Shown: positions 8,449 through 19,106 of the stretch, one piece after another
How positions within the stretch are numbered: position 1 is the stretch's first letter
How the letters are laid out: each line of letters begins with the position of its first letter
From: Opitutia bacterium
GTDB lineage: Bacteria; Verrucomicrobiota; Verrucomicrobiia; Opitutales; UBA953
Assembly (NCBI GenBank): GCA_003569245.1
Contig: BGOM01000023.1
Coordinates: 1 to 64,000, forward strand
Length of the DNA stretch: 64,000 bases
Direction of reading: 5' to 3'
Translations under genes and position numbers: made by a program
Notes under the pieces: generated by a model
The model's input: the letters and a program-made list of their open reading frames with translations, nothing else
Database searches by the model: none
Told to the model about the DNA's origin: nothing

Positions 8449-9651
8449 ATGCGCCTCCTTTCCCTCCTCCTCCCGCTCGCCCTCCCCGCCGCGACTTACT
8501 TCCCTCCGCCCGACAGCCAAGGAGGCTGGCGGACGACCAAGGACGCCGCCGAGGCCCGGGCGTTGGCGGGCATCGACCTTGAGCGGCTGGAAGTGGCGGC
8601 CCGCGCCGCGGAGCGTTCCAACGCGGATAACGGCGGGTTGCTGGTGGTGAGCAAGGGCTACCTGGTCCTGGAACGTTATTACGGCAAGGCCCACCGCAAC
8701 GCCAACCCGGACATGGCCTCCACGGGCAAGGCTTTCACGAGCATCGCCTGCGGGCTCATGTTGCAGGAGTTCAAGGCCAAGCTGCCCGACGGGCTCGACA
8801 CCAAGGTCTACACCCGGGAATTCCTGCCCGAAGCCTTCCCGCTACGCGACCCACGCGAGGCCGATATCCGCCTCGGGCACCTGCTCTGCATGACCTCGGG
8901 GCACAATGGCGAGGGCGCCGCTCCTTCGGCGGTCGTGCGCGGCGTGACGCAGCCGCTGAAACCGTCCAAGGGCCAGGATATCCGCGACGTCGACGGCTCC
9001 TCCTTGCGCACGCCGCTTTGGGCCGCCCCCGGCGAAGGTTATTCCTACTCGTCCCCCGCCCCGCACATCGCATCGATGGTGCTGCGGCGCGTCACCGGCC
9101 AGGAACTGCCGGCCTACATCGAAGAGAAGTTCGCCCGCCCGATGGGCTGGGGGCCCTGGGGCTACTGTCTCTACCGCGGCGAGGTCACGATGGCGCACGC
9201 CAACGGCGCCGGGTCGATCGCGCTCCGGGCCACCGACACCTTGCGCTTCGGCTACTGCCTCGCCCAAGGCGGCCGCTGGCAGGACCGTCAGCTGGTCCCG
9301 GCCGACTACCTCCGGCTTTGCCGGCAGGCCTCGCCCTACAACCCGCACTTTCCCTTCAGCCTGCAGTTCGAGCATAACCAGGCCGGCCAGATCCTCGGGG
9401 CGCCGCGCGACGCTTTCTACAAGACGGGCGCCAATGGCTTCTGCCTCTACATCGTGCCGTCCCTCGACCTGGTGATCTACAAGTTGGGCGGCAAGGATGG
9501 GCAGTGGAACCCCGACCTGACGCGCCTCCCGCAGCCGGCCGATAACTTCGGCACGCACACGAACCCGCCCGTCGCGCCCAAGAACGGCGCCTACGAGAAC
9601 TACAGCATCCCGCGCATCCTCGAGCTGGTGTGCGGGGCGACGGTGCGCTGA
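8449..9651 (+). CDS. Serine hydrolase, beta-lactamase/class C family
   Basis: A 400-residue protein with a short signal peptide (MRLLSLLLPLALPAAT). The SxxK catalytic motif is S91-T-G-K94 and the second motif is the YSYSS segment near residue 200. The family contains penicillin-binding-protein-like peptidases, esterases and 6-aminohexanoate-dimer hydrolase relatives. In secreted form here it most likely hydrolyses an ester or amide outside the cytoplasm; no specific substrate can be assigned. It stands alone on the plus strand and ends two bases before the stop of the convergent oxidoreductase gene. Confidence 0.85.
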   Translation: MRLLSLLLPLALPAATYFPPPDSQGGWRTTKDAAEARALAGIDLERLEVAARAAERSNADNGGLLVVSKGYLVLERYYGKAHRNANPDMASTGKAFTSIACGLMLQEFKAKLPDGLDTKVYTREFLPEAFPLRDPREADIRLGHLLCMTSGHNGEGAAPSAVVRGVTQPLKPSKGQDIRDVDGSSLRTPLWAAPGEGYSYSSPAPHIASMVLRRVTGQELPAYIEEKFARPMGWGPWGYCLYRGEVTMAHANGAGSIALRATDTLRFGYCLAQGGRWQDRQLVPADYLRLCRQASPYNPHFPFSLQFEHNQAGQILGAPRDAFYKTGANGFCLYIVPSLDLVIYKLGGKDGQWNPDLTRLPQPADNFGTHTNPPVAPKNGAYENYSIPRILELVCGATVR

Positions 9652-9653
9652 GC

Positions 9654-10802
9654 TCAGCGCAGCGGGTGCCCGCGGTCGACCAGCGGCAGCGCGACCTTGC
9701 GGCCGCCCGCGGCGAAGGACGCGAATACGGCCAGGGTCAGCTCGACGGTCTCCCGTCCGGCGAGGGGTCCGCAGAGGGGCTCGCGTTTTTCATCGATCGC
9801 CGCCAGCAGGTCCCGCACCGCGCCGAGGTGCCCGCCGTTGAGAAGCTTGATGTCCGTCATCGGCTCGGCCTGACCGAGACCGGCGGTGGTGATCGGGGTC
9901 TTCCGGCCATCGCGCTCGAGGATCGCCAACGGCTCCTCGTCCACCTGCAGGGAGATCACCCCCTTGGCGCCGATCAACCGCGCGCCGAACGGCATGCCCT
10001 TGGTCCCGCTGCCTTGCTTGGAATCAAAATATAAAGGGACACCGCTCGTCGTCTCATAACGCGCCCGGATCTCATCACCGACGATCGGCCCCACCCCCTC
10101 GTCGCCCGGATGGACGTCAGCCTTCGTCGCGGGACGTCCCTCGACGAGGATGGTCGCCTCGCAGGAGACGGCCGGACCGGTGAAGAGGGTCGCCAGGTTG
10201 AAGCCGTGGCCGCCGAGGACCCAGAGATCCAGTCCACCGCCGCGCTGGTCCTGCTTGCCGCGCACGCGGACTTCCGTGAGTTCACCGATCTCACCCGCCG
10301 CGACCAGCCGCTTCACGACGTCGAGGACGGGGTGATAACGGTTGCGATGGGCGATGGCGAGTTTCACGCCCTTCTCCGCGCAGAGCTTCACCACCTCGTC
10401 GGCCTCCGCCAAGGTGCGCACGAAAGGCTTCTCGACATAGATGCCCTTCACGCCGGCGGCGATGGCCGCCACGATCATCGCATGGTGTTCATGGACGTGA
10501 CGCGGGCAGATCGCGACCAGCTCGGGCCGGACCTCGGTCAGCATGGTCTTGTAATCCGCGAAGGCCCTCACCCCACCCAGTTTCCGCGCCTCGGCCGCCC
10601 GCCCCTCCGGGTCCGCGTCGGCGACGGCGACCACCGTCGTCCGCGGCACCTTGAGCCAGACCAGGTCTTCCCCGTGGCCATAATTACCCTGCCCCGTATG
10701 CCCGATGACCGCGACGGTCAGGCGTCGGCCGGCGGGCTCCGCGCGCAGGAGCGCGGCGGTCAGGGCGAGCACGGAGGCTCCGAGGAAGTCGCGGCGATGC
10801 AT
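9654..10802 (-). CDS. Gfo/Idh/MocA-family oxidoreductase with Tat-type leader
   Basis: A 382-residue protein. The leader MHRRDFLGASVLALTAALLRAE has an RRDFLG twin-arginine motif, so a folded, cofactor-loaded protein is probably exported. The NAD(P)-binding fold starts with VAVIGHTGQGNYGHG, and the EKP motif that carries the family's conserved lysine is in YVEKPFVRT. The family oxidises or reduces sugars and inositols, and some members are glycosidases. It begins one base after the stop of the sialidase-like gene upstream, so the two form an operon and may act on the same glycan. Confidence 0.88.
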   Translation of the reverse strand: MHRRDFLGASVLALTAALLRAEPAGRRLTVAVIGHTGQGNYGHGEDLVWLKVPRTTVVAVADADPEGRAAEARKLGGVRAFADYKTMLTEVRPELVAICPRHVHEHHAMIVAAIAAGVKGIYVEKPFVRTLAEADEVVKLCAEKGVKLAIAHRNRYHPVLDVVKRLVAAGEIGELTEVRVRGKQDQRGGGLDLWVLGGHGFNLATLFTGPAVSCEATILVEGRPATKADVHPGDEGVGPIVGDEIRARYETTSGVPLYFDSKQGSGTKGMPFGARLIGAKGVISLQVDEEPLAILERDGRKTPITTAGLGQAEPMTDIKLLNGGHLGAVRDLLAAIDEKREPLCGPLAGRETVELTLAVFASFAAGGRKVALPLVDRGHPLR

Positions 10803-10803
10803 G

Positions 10804-13800
10804 TCAGCGGGCGGAACGAGGGTTCTTCAGGAAGTAGAAGCGGCCATCCTCGGCCCCGCCGACGAAATCCGGGACGCCGTCGGCGTCGAAATCGACCACG
10901 GCCGGGCTGACGTCATGACCCTCGATGTTCTGCTTCACGAGCGGGCCTTCGTCCCGGAAACGCCAGGTGCCCGCTGGCCCCTCGACCTGCCGCAGGAGAT
11001 TGGCGCTGGTGGAATTCAGGAGCAGGTCGAGTTTGCCGTCGCCATCCCAGTCGACCACGCAGAGTTTGCGCCGACCGCTCGCGCCGGCCTTGCCCTTGCT
11101 CAACTGGAGCGGCTGCCCCTGCTCATCGCAGAACGCCCGGCGGGGCGACTTCAGCACGAGACGTCCGTCCACCTGAGCGCGCTCGAAATACGCCAGGTAG
11201 CCTTGCTGGTCCAGCATCACGAGGTCGGTGAGCCCGTCCTTGTTCCAATCGATGGCAAGCGGGGTCGTGCGCCACTGCGTCAGCAAGGCCTTGCCCGACG
11301 GCTTTTTCCAGCCCCAGGCGAGCGTCGGCTGCGCGCCCTCCCACTCGACCTCGATCGGCTGGGCGGCGGCGAGTTGCGGTGCGCGGCGGGTGCCGATGTT
11401 CCGATACCAGACGACCTCCCCGAGGATCGAGTTCAACACCAGGTCCGGCCGGCCATCGCCGTCCCAATCCGCCACCGTGAAGGTCGTGTAGCCCCACTTC
11501 GCCTCAGCCGGCCCCTGGATGCTGCCGTTCTCGCCGGCCATGATCCGCAACGGCTGGCCTCGACCGCGAGCAACACCGGGGCCGCGAACTTCGGTTTAGC
11601 CACCCCGGCGCCGCTGAGATTCTCGAAGAAGCCCACGTAGCCCGCGGTGTTCCCGCTCAGCAGGTCGATATCGCCGTCCCCGTCCCAATCAAAACCCACC
11701 GGCGTGGCCAGGGCGCCGAATTTCAACTCGTCGGCCTGCTGCTGGAAATAACGGGGAGGCAGGAAGATCGGCGTCCGGTCGGCGGTGAAATCACCGGTAT
11801 TCCGGAGGAAGGCCACCCGTCCGTCCTCATCGCCCACGATGAGGTCGGGCTTCCCGTCCCGATCCCAATCGCAGACCACCGGGGTGATCATCTCCAGATC
11901 CATCGTCAGCGGCGTGGCGCCCGTCGGGGTCTCGCGTACCGCCTTCCAGGCCGCCGGTCGGGCCAACGAGTGATGCCCGGGAGGGACCGTGAGCCGTCGG
12001 CCGGCGGCATAGCGGGGCGCCGCCCGCGTGCCGACGTTCTCGAAGTAAGTGAACCCATCGAGGAACTCCCCGCAGAGCAGGTCGAGATCCCCGTCGCCAT
12101 CGAGATCCGCGAAGTTCGGGGATGGCCAGCCGAAGACCTCGAGATCCTTGCCGGCCGCCTGCACGCGCTCGGCGGGCCGATACTTCGGGGCAGCGTCGGT
12201 TCCTTCGTTGCGGAGCCAATAGACGAAGCCGCGCAGCGGGCCCTTGGTCCAGACACCCTGGGCGTCATAGCCGTTATCCCAGCCATAGTCGGTCCAATCG
12301 CCGACGCCCACGATCACATCGGTCTTCCCGTCGCCGTCGTAGTCGACGACTTTCCACATATTCGCCCGCACCTTGCGCGGGTGGATGTTCGCGGGTAGCG
12401 GTAGTTTCTGGCCGACCTCGAGCCCGGTGCGCGCGAAGTCCGGGTACTCGACGCCGGGAGAAAGCACGCGCGGCTTGCCGTCGGCGCCCACGCTGACCTC
12501 GACGTTCTGCAGTCCTTTGCTGATCCGGACGCCGGGCGCGAAAACCGGCAGCGGCTCCTTGGCGGTGTCGGCACCGGACTTGAACACATACACCCCGTTC
12601 GAGGGCTTGTCGGGGCAGTTCACGACCAGATCGAGTTTACCGTCGCCATCGATATCCATCGGGAGCGGCCAAGCCCAGAGGCCGACGCCCAGATCCACGA
12701 CCAAGCCCGGATGATTGTATTTCAGGCGCTCGAGCTGGCCCTGCCCGGAAACTTCGGAGGCCGCCTTCGGCCAAGCCGAGCCCTCCATCGGGCGAGCGAC
12801 GAGTTTAGCCGGGTCGATGACCACATGCTTGGCGAGTTTGCGCTTCCAAGTATAGGTCACGTGCACGAGACCGTCGGCCGACTGGATAATGGCCGGATAA
12901 CTGAACTCGGCCTTGGGTTCGTCCTCCAAGACCAACGCGGCCTCCCAGACGACCCCGTCCCTGCTCACGGCGAGGTTGAGCGGGCTACGACCCTTGGTGG
13001 TATGGTTATAGATCAGGAGATGACGTCCGTCCTTGAGCGTCACGGCGTCGGTACCTGAGTTCGGGTTGGGCAGGTCGGTCAGCCCGACCTTGGACCAGGT
13101 CGATCCTTGGTCCCGGGAGATCGCGCTGAAAACCTTGGCGTCGCGGGTCCGGCCGACCGACAGGAGTCCGCCATCCTTGAGCAAGAGGATGCTGGGCTGG
13201 ATCGCGGCGGGACTGCCCGGGCCTTGCTCAACACCGAGCTTCTCCCAGGTGACGCCGTTGTCGCGACTACGCTCGAAATGGATCTGCCAGCTTGGGCCGG
13301 CTTTCAACCCTTCCGCGCTGCTACCGGACAGGATGGTGCCGTCGGCCAGCTGCACGGGCTTGTTCTTGATCGGTCCGAGGATGCCGTCGGGCAACCGGCG
13401 TGGCTCCCCCCACGTCCGGCCGTGGTCCTGGCTGAGACGCTGCACGCCCCACCACTCGACCGGATTCGGCCCGACCTTGTAATAAAGTTGCAGCGGGCCT
13501 TCCTTGGGCTGGAACAGCACGGGATTCCAACACGGGAAACGACGGCCATCCGGCTGCGTGCCTTCGGCGAGCTTGACGGGCGCCGACCACCGGCCGTCGA
13601 CGTGACGGGCCGACCAGATCGCGACGTCCGGTTTCCCCTCGGCTTCCCCGGCGAACCAGGCCGCGACCAGTGCGCCATCCTTGGCCTCGACGATGGTCGT
13701 CGCGTGACAGCTCGGCTCAGGGTTGCTCGCGAAGATGAACTCCGCACGGACCAAGCCCGGCTGAGCCGCGAGGGCGGGGAGTCCCAGGCTGAGGAACGCG

Positions 13801-13820
13801 AGCAGGCGCGACAGGGGCAT
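10804..13820 (-). CDS. Sialidase-like BNR protein with FG-GAP/VCBS repeats, frameshifted in this sequence
   Basis: The start MPLSRLLAFLSLGLPALAAQ (13820) gives a clean signal peptide; an upstream ATG at 13844 adds eight residues that do not improve it. Residues 25-340 form a sialidase-type propeller with Asp-box motifs (SQDHGRTW, SRDNGVTW, SRDQGSTW). The rest carries at least eight FG-GAP-like calcium-binding repeats (for example DIDGDGKLDLVV, DLDGDGDLDLLC, DWDGDGRPDLVL). The frame changes near 11555, where VLLAVE should continue into GQPLRIMAGENG. Adding one G there (GAGGCC to GAGGGCC) joins both parts into a protein of about 1005 residues. Exo-sialidase activity is plausible but not shown; many such secreted proteins act on other sugars. 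Confidence 0.78.
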
Positions 13821-13929
13821 GTCTCTTGGTAAGAAGAATATCAACCCATGGGAAGGGGTTTGTTGCCGCCAACCGGCCGCTCGGCCGTTTTTCCTTCAGT
13901 CCGCCGACGGCCGCGCCCATCCTCAGGCC

Positions 13930-14805
13930 ATGAAACCCCTCCTGCTCCTCCTCGCCCCTCTCGCGGCCTGGGCGGCCGATGCCTCCGCCCCGCTGGCGCC
14001 GACCAAGGCGGACGTCCCTTATGCCGGCACGACGGATTTCCGGCAGACGCTCAACGTCTACGCGCCGGCGACCAAGCCGGCCAAACCCGCCCCGGTCATC
14101 TTCTGGATCCATGGCGGCGGCTGGCAGGGCGGCGAGAAGACCAACGTCCAGCTGAAGCCGAAGTTCTTCACCGACCTGGGTTACGTCTTCATCTCGACCA
14201 ACCACCGCTACGTGAAAGCCGTCCCGATGAGCGAAATTTTCGCCGACCTCGCGAAGTCGCTCCGCTGGACCCATGACCATGCGGCGGAATTCGGCGGCGA
14301 CCCCGCGCGGATCGTGATCATGGGACACTCCTCCGGTGCCCAACTCGCCGCCTACCTGGCCATCGATGAACGCCCACTGAAGGCCGAGGGACTGTCCCTG
14401 AAGATGTTCAAGGGCTGCGTGCCGGTCGACGCCGACACGTTTGATGTCCCGGCGGTCATCGCCCTCGCCACGGCGAATCGAAAAGCCGCCGGCAAGCCTG
14501 AGCCGAAATACGGCCATCGCGAGATCTTCGGCGGCCAGCCCGAACGGTGGACCGACTACTCCGCCGTCACGCACGTCGCCGCCGGCAAAGGCATCCCGCC
14601 CTTCCTCATCCTCTACGACGCGGCCGCCGCCCTCACGCCCGACCAGGCCAAGCGCCTCGAAAGCGCGCTGACCTCGAAAGGCATCCCGGCCCGGGCCTTC
14701 GGCGCCCAGAATACCAATCACGGCAAGATCAACACCGACCTCGGCCTGCCGAACGACCCCTCGACCGCCGAACTCCTGGCGTTCCTCAAGTCGATCCTGC
14801 CCTGA
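13930..14805 (+). CDS. Secreted alpha/beta-hydrolase (esterase/lipase type)
   Basis: The start at 13930 is chosen because it opens directly with a signal peptide (MKPLLLLLAPLAAWAAD); the frame extends upstream without coding character. The 291-residue protein has the oxyanion-hole motif HGGGW (61-65), the nucleophile elbow GHSSG (132-136, Ser134) and a late NTNHGKIN segment supplying the probable catalytic His. This matches the BD-FAE/carboxylesterase group, which often removes acyl groups from polysaccharides. It is divergent from the sialidase-like gene, sharing about 110 bases of upstream DNA. Confidence 0.85.
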   Translation: MKPLLLLLAPLAAWAADASAPLAPTKADVPYAGTTDFRQTLNVYAPATKPAKPAPVIFWIHGGGWQGGEKTNVQLKPKFFTDLGYVFISTNHRYVKAVPMSEIFADLAKSLRWTHDHAAEFGGDPARIVIMGHSSGAQLAAYLAIDERPLKAEGLSLKMFKGCVPVDADTFDVPAVIALATANRKAAGKPEPKYGHREIFGGQPERWTDYSAVTHVAAGKGIPPFLILYDAAAALTPDQAKRLESALTSKGIPARAFGAQNTNHGKINTDLGLPNDPSTAELLAFLKSILP

Positions 14806-14918
14806 CCGGACAGCGTCGGGAAGGCGTCGCGAGCCGACCGGCTCGGCATCGCCTGCGAAAGGCGCAACCCACTCTGCGCTCGATACCCGGTCCCGCGTCT
14901 GCTTGATAAGGAAAGACC

Positions 14919-16148
14919 ATGCCATCCCGCCGCCACATCGCCGTCATCGGAGGAGGAGCCGCCGGCTTCTTCGCGGCGATCACCTGCGCGGAGGCCTTGG
15001 GCGGACACGGGGAGGTCACGCTCCTCGAGGCGACACCCCACCTGCTCTCGAAGGTCAAGGTCTCCGGCGGCGGCCGCTGCAACGTCACCCACGCGTGCTT
15101 CGAGCCGGCCGAGCTGGTGAAACGCTACCCCCGCGGCGGCCGCGAGCTGCTCGGCGCGTTCCACCGCTTCCAGCCGCGCGACACCATCGCCTGGTTCGCC
15201 GCCCGCGGCGTGGCCACCAAGACCGAGGAGGATGGCCGCATGTTCCCGATCACCGACGACTCCGCCACGATCGCGGACTGCCTGCTCGGAGCCGCCCGGC
15301 GCGCCGGCGTCGACATCCGCGTCCAGACTACCGTCCGTTCGGTCGAACGGACCGCGCTCGGCCTGAAGCTCACGCTGGGCGCGGGCGAGCCCCTGCTCTG
15401 CCACCGGGTCATCATCGCGACGGGGGGTAACAAGGCCTCCGGCGGTATGGCGATCGCCGAATCCTTCGGCCACACCATCGTCCCGCCGGTCCCTTCGCTC
15501 TTCACCTTCAACATCAAGGACCCGCGGCTGGCCGACATCTCCGGCGTCTCCGTCGAGCAGGTCGCGGCCTCGCTCACCGGCACCAAGCTCCGCACCGACG
15601 GCCCGCTGCTCGTCACCCATTGGGGTTTGAGCGGGCCCGCCATCCTCAAGCTCTCGGCCTGGGGCGCCCGTGAGTTCGCCGACCGCGGCTACCGTTGCGA
15701 GGTCGCGATCAACTGGGTGCCGGGCGCCAAGCGCGAGGCTATCCTCGCCCAGCTCACGCACCTCCGCCAAGCCGAGGCCCGCAAGCAAGTCGGCACCTTC
15801 AGCCCGCTGCCCCTCCCCCAGCGTCTCTGGGAGAAGCTCGTCGTCGCCGCCGGCATCCCGGCCACGACCCCGTGGGCGCACGTCACCAACGCCACGTTGC
15901 AGGCGCTCGTCGCGCAACTCGTCGACGGACGTTTCGCCGTGGATGGCAAAAGCACTTTCAAGGATGAGTTCGTGACCTGCGGCGGCGTGAAGTTGTCCGA
16001 GGTCGACTTCAAGACGATGGAGAGCCGGCTCTGCCCGGGCATCCATTTCGCCGGCGAAGTGCTCGACATCGACGGTGTCACCGGCGGCTTCAATTTTCAG
16101 AACGCCTGGACCACGGGTTACCTCGCAGGGACGGCGGCAGCGAAGTAA
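14919..16148 (+). CDS. HI0933-family NAD(P)/FAD-dependent flavoprotein
   Basis: A 409-residue protein without a signal peptide. It has the N-terminal dinucleotide-binding motif (HIAVIGGGAAGFFAA), the family-specific KVKVSGGGRCNVTH segment near residue 50, and a C-terminal FAD-contact region (GIHFAGEVLDIDGVTGG). This is the HI0933/TIGR00275 family of cytoplasmic flavoproteins. Most members have unknown function; the BaiN branch acts on bile-acid derivatives. There is no contextual clue to a substrate. It is 113 bases downstream of the esterase gene. Confidence 0.9.
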   Translation: MPSRRHIAVIGGGAAGFFAAITCAEALGGHGEVTLLEATPHLLSKVKVSGGGRCNVTHACFEPAELVKRYPRGGRELLGAFHRFQPRDTIAWFAARGVATKTEEDGRMFPITDDSATIADCLLGAARRAGVDIRVQTTVRSVERTALGLKLTLGAGEPLLCHRVIIATGGNKASGGMAIAESFGHTIVPPVPSLFTFNIKDPRLADISGVSVEQVAASLTGTKLRTDGPLLVTHWGLSGPAILKLSAWGAREFADRGYRCEVAINWVPGAKREAILAQLTHLRQAEARKQVGTFSPLPLPQRLWEKLVVAAGIPATTPWAHVTNATLQALVAQLVDGRFAVDGKSTFKDEFVTCGGVKLSEVDFKTMESRLCPGIHFAGEVLDIDGVTGGFNFQNAWTTGYLAGTAAAK

Positions 16149-16164
16149 AGGGATAAAGGCACTC

Positions 16165-16300
16165 GGCAGGGACAGAGTCAGGGTCAGGGGAAGGAATGTT
16201 GGAAAGGACCCTCACCTCCAACTTGGCTGTGCAAGATCAAGGGCAAAGCCCGTGCCTATTCCTGTCACTTACCCTGCCCCTGACCCTGTCCCTTCGCCTG
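16165..16300. repeat. Intergenic inverted repeat carrying the shared 12-mer
   Basis: CAGGGTCAGGGG at 16179-16190 is the exact reverse complement of CCCCTGACCCTG at 16277-16288. Flanking GGGACAG and CTGTCCC units extend the pairing imperfectly. The same 12-mer occurs at 989-1000 and 43888-43899. The element fills the gap between the flavoprotein stop and the following acidic-protein gene. Confidence 0.6.
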
Positions 16301-16360
16301 TCCGCATCCTGCATCGACAATCCTCTCGCCCTCCTTCCCTTTCCGCCCTCTCCTGCTGCC

Positions 16361-16819
16361 ATGACTTCCGCGGACTCCTTCGAAGGCCCCAAGATCGGCG
16401 ACACGCTGGACGGCCAGACGCTCGTGGCCGTCGGCATCGACTTCACCTTCACGGAGGTCCACCCCGACCACGCGGCGGCCTTCAAACTCCTCGACCAATG
16501 GATGAGCGGTATCCGCCTGTACGACCTCGAGGACGCCTTCGACCTCGACGCGGTCCTTTGGGACGAACTGCTCGACTGCGGGTACGAGGTCGGCGAGGGC
16601 GAGATCGACGGCGAGACGCCCGATAAGCCGATGGTGACGGTCTTCGATGTGTGGGTGGACGCCGCGAATCCCCGCGGTCCGCTTGCGGCCGCCGAAGCCC
16701 GGCTGACCGAGCTGAAGGAAATCGCGGCCGACCTCCTGCCCGTCGGCCTCCGTGGCGCCGTGGCCTCGCACGAGACCCCGCTGGAGACGCTGAAACTCAT
16801 CGCCCAGCTCGCGGAATAA
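16361..16819 (+). CDS. Small acidic protein of unknown function
   Basis: The start MTSADSFEGPKIGDTLDG (16361) is preferred because an upstream start at 16196 would run through the C-rich repeat arm. The 152-residue product is strongly acidic, has no signal peptide or membrane segment, and contains LYDLEDAFDLDAVLWDELLD. It is not recognised as any family. It lies just upstream of the glucarate operon, separated by about 70 bases. Confidence 0.6.
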   Translation: MTSADSFEGPKIGDTLDGQTLVAVGIDFTFTEVHPDHAAAFKLLDQWMSGIRLYDLEDAFDLDAVLWDELLDCGYEVGEGEIDGETPDKPMVTVFDVWVDAANPRGPLAAAEARLTELKEIAADLLPVGLRGAVASHETPLETLKLIAQLAE

Positions 16820-16888
16820 GGTCGGCGGCCGACCAGTCCGGCGTTGCCACTCCGGGGACGCTCGCTTTGCCTCGGGGGCGTACCGACC

Positions 16889-17800
16889 ATGTCCCCCCAA
16901 GAGCTCAAGCAGACGATCTCGCACGGCCTGCTCTCCTTCCCGATCACCGACTTCGCGGCGAACGGCGACTTCCGCGCCGACACCTATGCGAAGCGCCTCG
17001 AGTGGCTGGCCCCGTACGGCGCCACCGCGCTCTTCGCCGCGGGCGGCACCGGCGAGTTCTTCTCCCTCGAGCCCAAGGAATACTCGCAGGTCATCCGCAC
17101 CGCCGTCGACACCTGCGCCGGCGTCGTCCCGATCCTCGCCGGCGCCGGCGGCCCGACCCGCGTGGCGATCCAATACGCCCAGGAAGCCGAGCGCCTCGGC
17201 GCCAAGGGCATCCTCCTGCTCCCGCATTACCTCTCCGAAGCCAACCAGGATGGCGTCGCCGCGCACGTCGAGCAGGTCTGCAAGTCGGTGCAGATCGGCG
17301 TCGTCGTCTACAACCGCAACGTCTGCCGCCTGCAGGCGCACCACCTTGAGAAACTCGCGGCCGCCTGCCCCAACCTCATCGGTTACAAGGACGGCCTCGG
17401 CGAGATCGAGCTCATGGTCTCCATCCGCCGCCGGCTCGGCGACCGCTTCAGCTACCTCGGGGGTCTGCCCACCGCCGAAGTCTACGCGAGCGCCTACAAG
17501 GCGATGGGCGTGCCCGTCTACTCCTCCGCCGTCTTCAATTTCATCCCGAAGACCGCGATGGAGTTCTACCGCGCCGTGGCGGCCGACGACCACGCGACGG
17601 TGAACCGGCTGCTGGACACCTTCTTCCTGCCGTACCTGGAGCTGCGCAACCTCAGCGCCGGCTACGCCGTCAGCATCATCAAGGCCGGCGCCCGGATCGT
17701 CGGCCACGACGCGGGCCCCGTCCGTCCGCCCCTGCTCGATCTCAAGCCGGCCGAGAGCGAACGCCTCGCCGCGCTCATCACCAAGCTCGGCCCGCAGTAA
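16889..17800 (+). CDS. kdgD: 5-dehydro-4-deoxyglucarate dehydratase
   Basis: The start [18 protein letters not shown] (16889) is chosen over an upstream ATG at 16844. This 303-residue member of the DHDPS/NAL superfamily has the conserved Tyr141 (VVYNRN) and the Schiff-base Lys167 (IGYKDGLGE), plus the early GGTGEFFSL motif. KdgD converts 5-dehydro-4-deoxy-D-glucarate to 2-oxoglutarate semialdehyde, water and CO2. It is the first of three tightly spaced genes with an MFS transporter and glucarate dehydratase, which makes the assignment within the superfamily firm. Confidence 0.9.
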   Translation: MSPQELKQTISHGLLSFPITDFAANGDFRADTYAKRLEWLAPYGATALFAAGGTGEFFSLEPKEYSQVIRTAVDTCAGVVPILAGAGGPTRVAIQYAQEAERLGAKGILLLPHYLSEANQDGVAAHVEQVCKSVQIGVVVYNRNVCRLQAHHLEKLAAACPNLIGYKDGLGEIELMVSIRRRLGDRFSYLGGLPTAEVYASAYKAMGVPVYSSAVFNFIPKTAMEFYRAVAADDHATVNRLLDTFFLPYLELRNLSAGYAVSIIKAGARIVGHDAGPVRPPLLDLKPAESERLAALITKLGPQ

Positions 17801-17809
17801 GCATCGCTC

Positions 17810-19096
17810 ATGAGTGATGCCGCCGCCACCTCCGCCCCCGACGCCCTCGCGTCCGCGGTGCGCAAGGCGCGTTGGCGGCTGCTGCCCATCTTCGTGGTCA
17901 TGTTCATCGTGAACTACGTCGACCGGGTGAACGTCAGCTTCATCAAACCGCAGCTGGAGGCCAGCCTCGGGATCGGCGCCACCGCCTACGGCCTCGGCGC
18001 CGGCCTGTTCTTCTGGGGCTACGCGCTCTTCGAGGTCCCCGCCAACCTCGCGCTCGAGCGGATGGGAGCGCGCCGCTGGCTGACGCTCATCGCGGCGGTC
18101 TGGGGCGCGCTGGCCGCCTTGCTCGCTTTCGTACGTACGGCGGAGGAGTTCTACACCCTGCGCTTCCTGCTCGGCGCGGCCGAAGCCGGCTTCTTCCCCG
18201 GGGTCGTCTACACCTTCACGCGCTGGTTCCCAGCTGCGGAACGCGGCCGGGCCATGGCGGTCTTCCTGAGCGGCTCGGCCATCGCCTCGGTGATCTCCGG
18301 TCCGCTGTCGGCCGCGCTGCTGGGCATCCAAGGACTGGGCCTCCAAGGCTGGCAATGGATGGTGCTGCTCGAAGGAATCTTCTCGGTCGGCATGGCCGGT
18401 GTGCTTTGGTGCTGGCTCGACGCCCTTCCCGCCGACGCGCGCTGGCTGGAGCCCGCCGAACGCGCGGCGCTCACCGCCGCGGTGGAGTCCGAGCGGGCCG
18501 CCGCGATCACCCGACCCAAGGCAGGCCTGGGTGAGCTCCTGCTCGACCCGCGGTTGCTGTTCTTCTGCTGGGTCTACTTCGCGATCCAGCTGACCATCTA
18601 CGCCGTGACATTCTGGCTGCCGGAAATCATCCGCGGCATGGGTGGGCTCTCGGACTTGCAAGTAGGCCTCTTCAACTCGATCCCTTGGCTGATCTCGATC
18701 GTCGGGATGTACCTCTTCGCGATCGCGGCCGCGCGCCGCCCCGGCCAGCAAGGCTGGGTGGCGGTCGCGCTCATCGTGGCAGGCCTCGGGATGTTTGCGG
18801 CGACCCTCGGCGGCCCGGTCGCCGGCTTCGTCTGCATCTGCGTCTCCGCCCTCGGCTTCAAGTCCGCCGCCTCCCTGTTCTGGCCGCTCCCCCAGAAGGA
18901 ACTCGACCCCCGCATCGCCGCCGCGGGGATCGCCCTCATCAACTCCCTCGGCAATCTCGGCGGCTTCGTCGCCCCGGCCACTTTCGGCTGGATCAAGGAG
19001 ACCACCGGCAGCGTGACGTGGGGACTCCACGGTCTCGCCGCCTCCTCCCTGCTGACCGCCGTGCTCGTGCTCCTCGTCCGCTTCCGCCGCGCCTGA
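17810..19096 (+). CDS. MFS transporter, ACS family, probable glucarate/galactarate uptake
   Basis: A 428-residue polytopic protein with about 12 membrane segments. The first helix region ([20 protein letters not shown]) is typical of the anion:cation symporter branch that contains the hexuronate and glucarate transporters. It starts nine bases after kdgD and ends ten bases before gudD, so it probably imports D-glucarate or a related aldarate by proton symport. The substrate is inferred from the operon. Confidence 0.87.
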   Translation: MSDAAATSAPDALASAVRKARWRLLPIFVVMFIVNYVDRVNVSFIKPQLEASLGIGATAYGLGAGLFFWGYALFEVPANLALERMGARRWLTLIAAVWGALAALLAFVRTAEEFYTLRFLLGAAEAGFFPGVVYTFTRWFPAAERGRAMAVFLSGSAIASVISGPLSAALLGIQGLGLQGWQWMVLLEGIFSVGMAGVLWCWLDALPADARWLEPAERAALTAAVESERAAAITRPKAGLGELLLDPRLLFFCWVYFAIQLTIYAVTFWLPEIIRGMGGLSDLQVGLFNSIPWLISIVGMYLFAIAAARRPGQQGWVAVALIVAGLGMFAATLGGPVAGFVCICVSALGFKSAASLFWPLPQKELDPRIAAAGIALINSLGNLGGFVAPATFGWIKETTGSVTWGLHGLAASSLLTAVLVLLVRFRRA

Positions 19097-19106
19097 ACTT
19101 TTCCCG

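Noticed and set aside
10804-13820. Programmed ribosomal frameshift in the sialidase-like gene
   Set aside because: No slippery heptamer or downstream pseudoknot seen; the same one-base loss at homopolymers occurs in unrelated genes.
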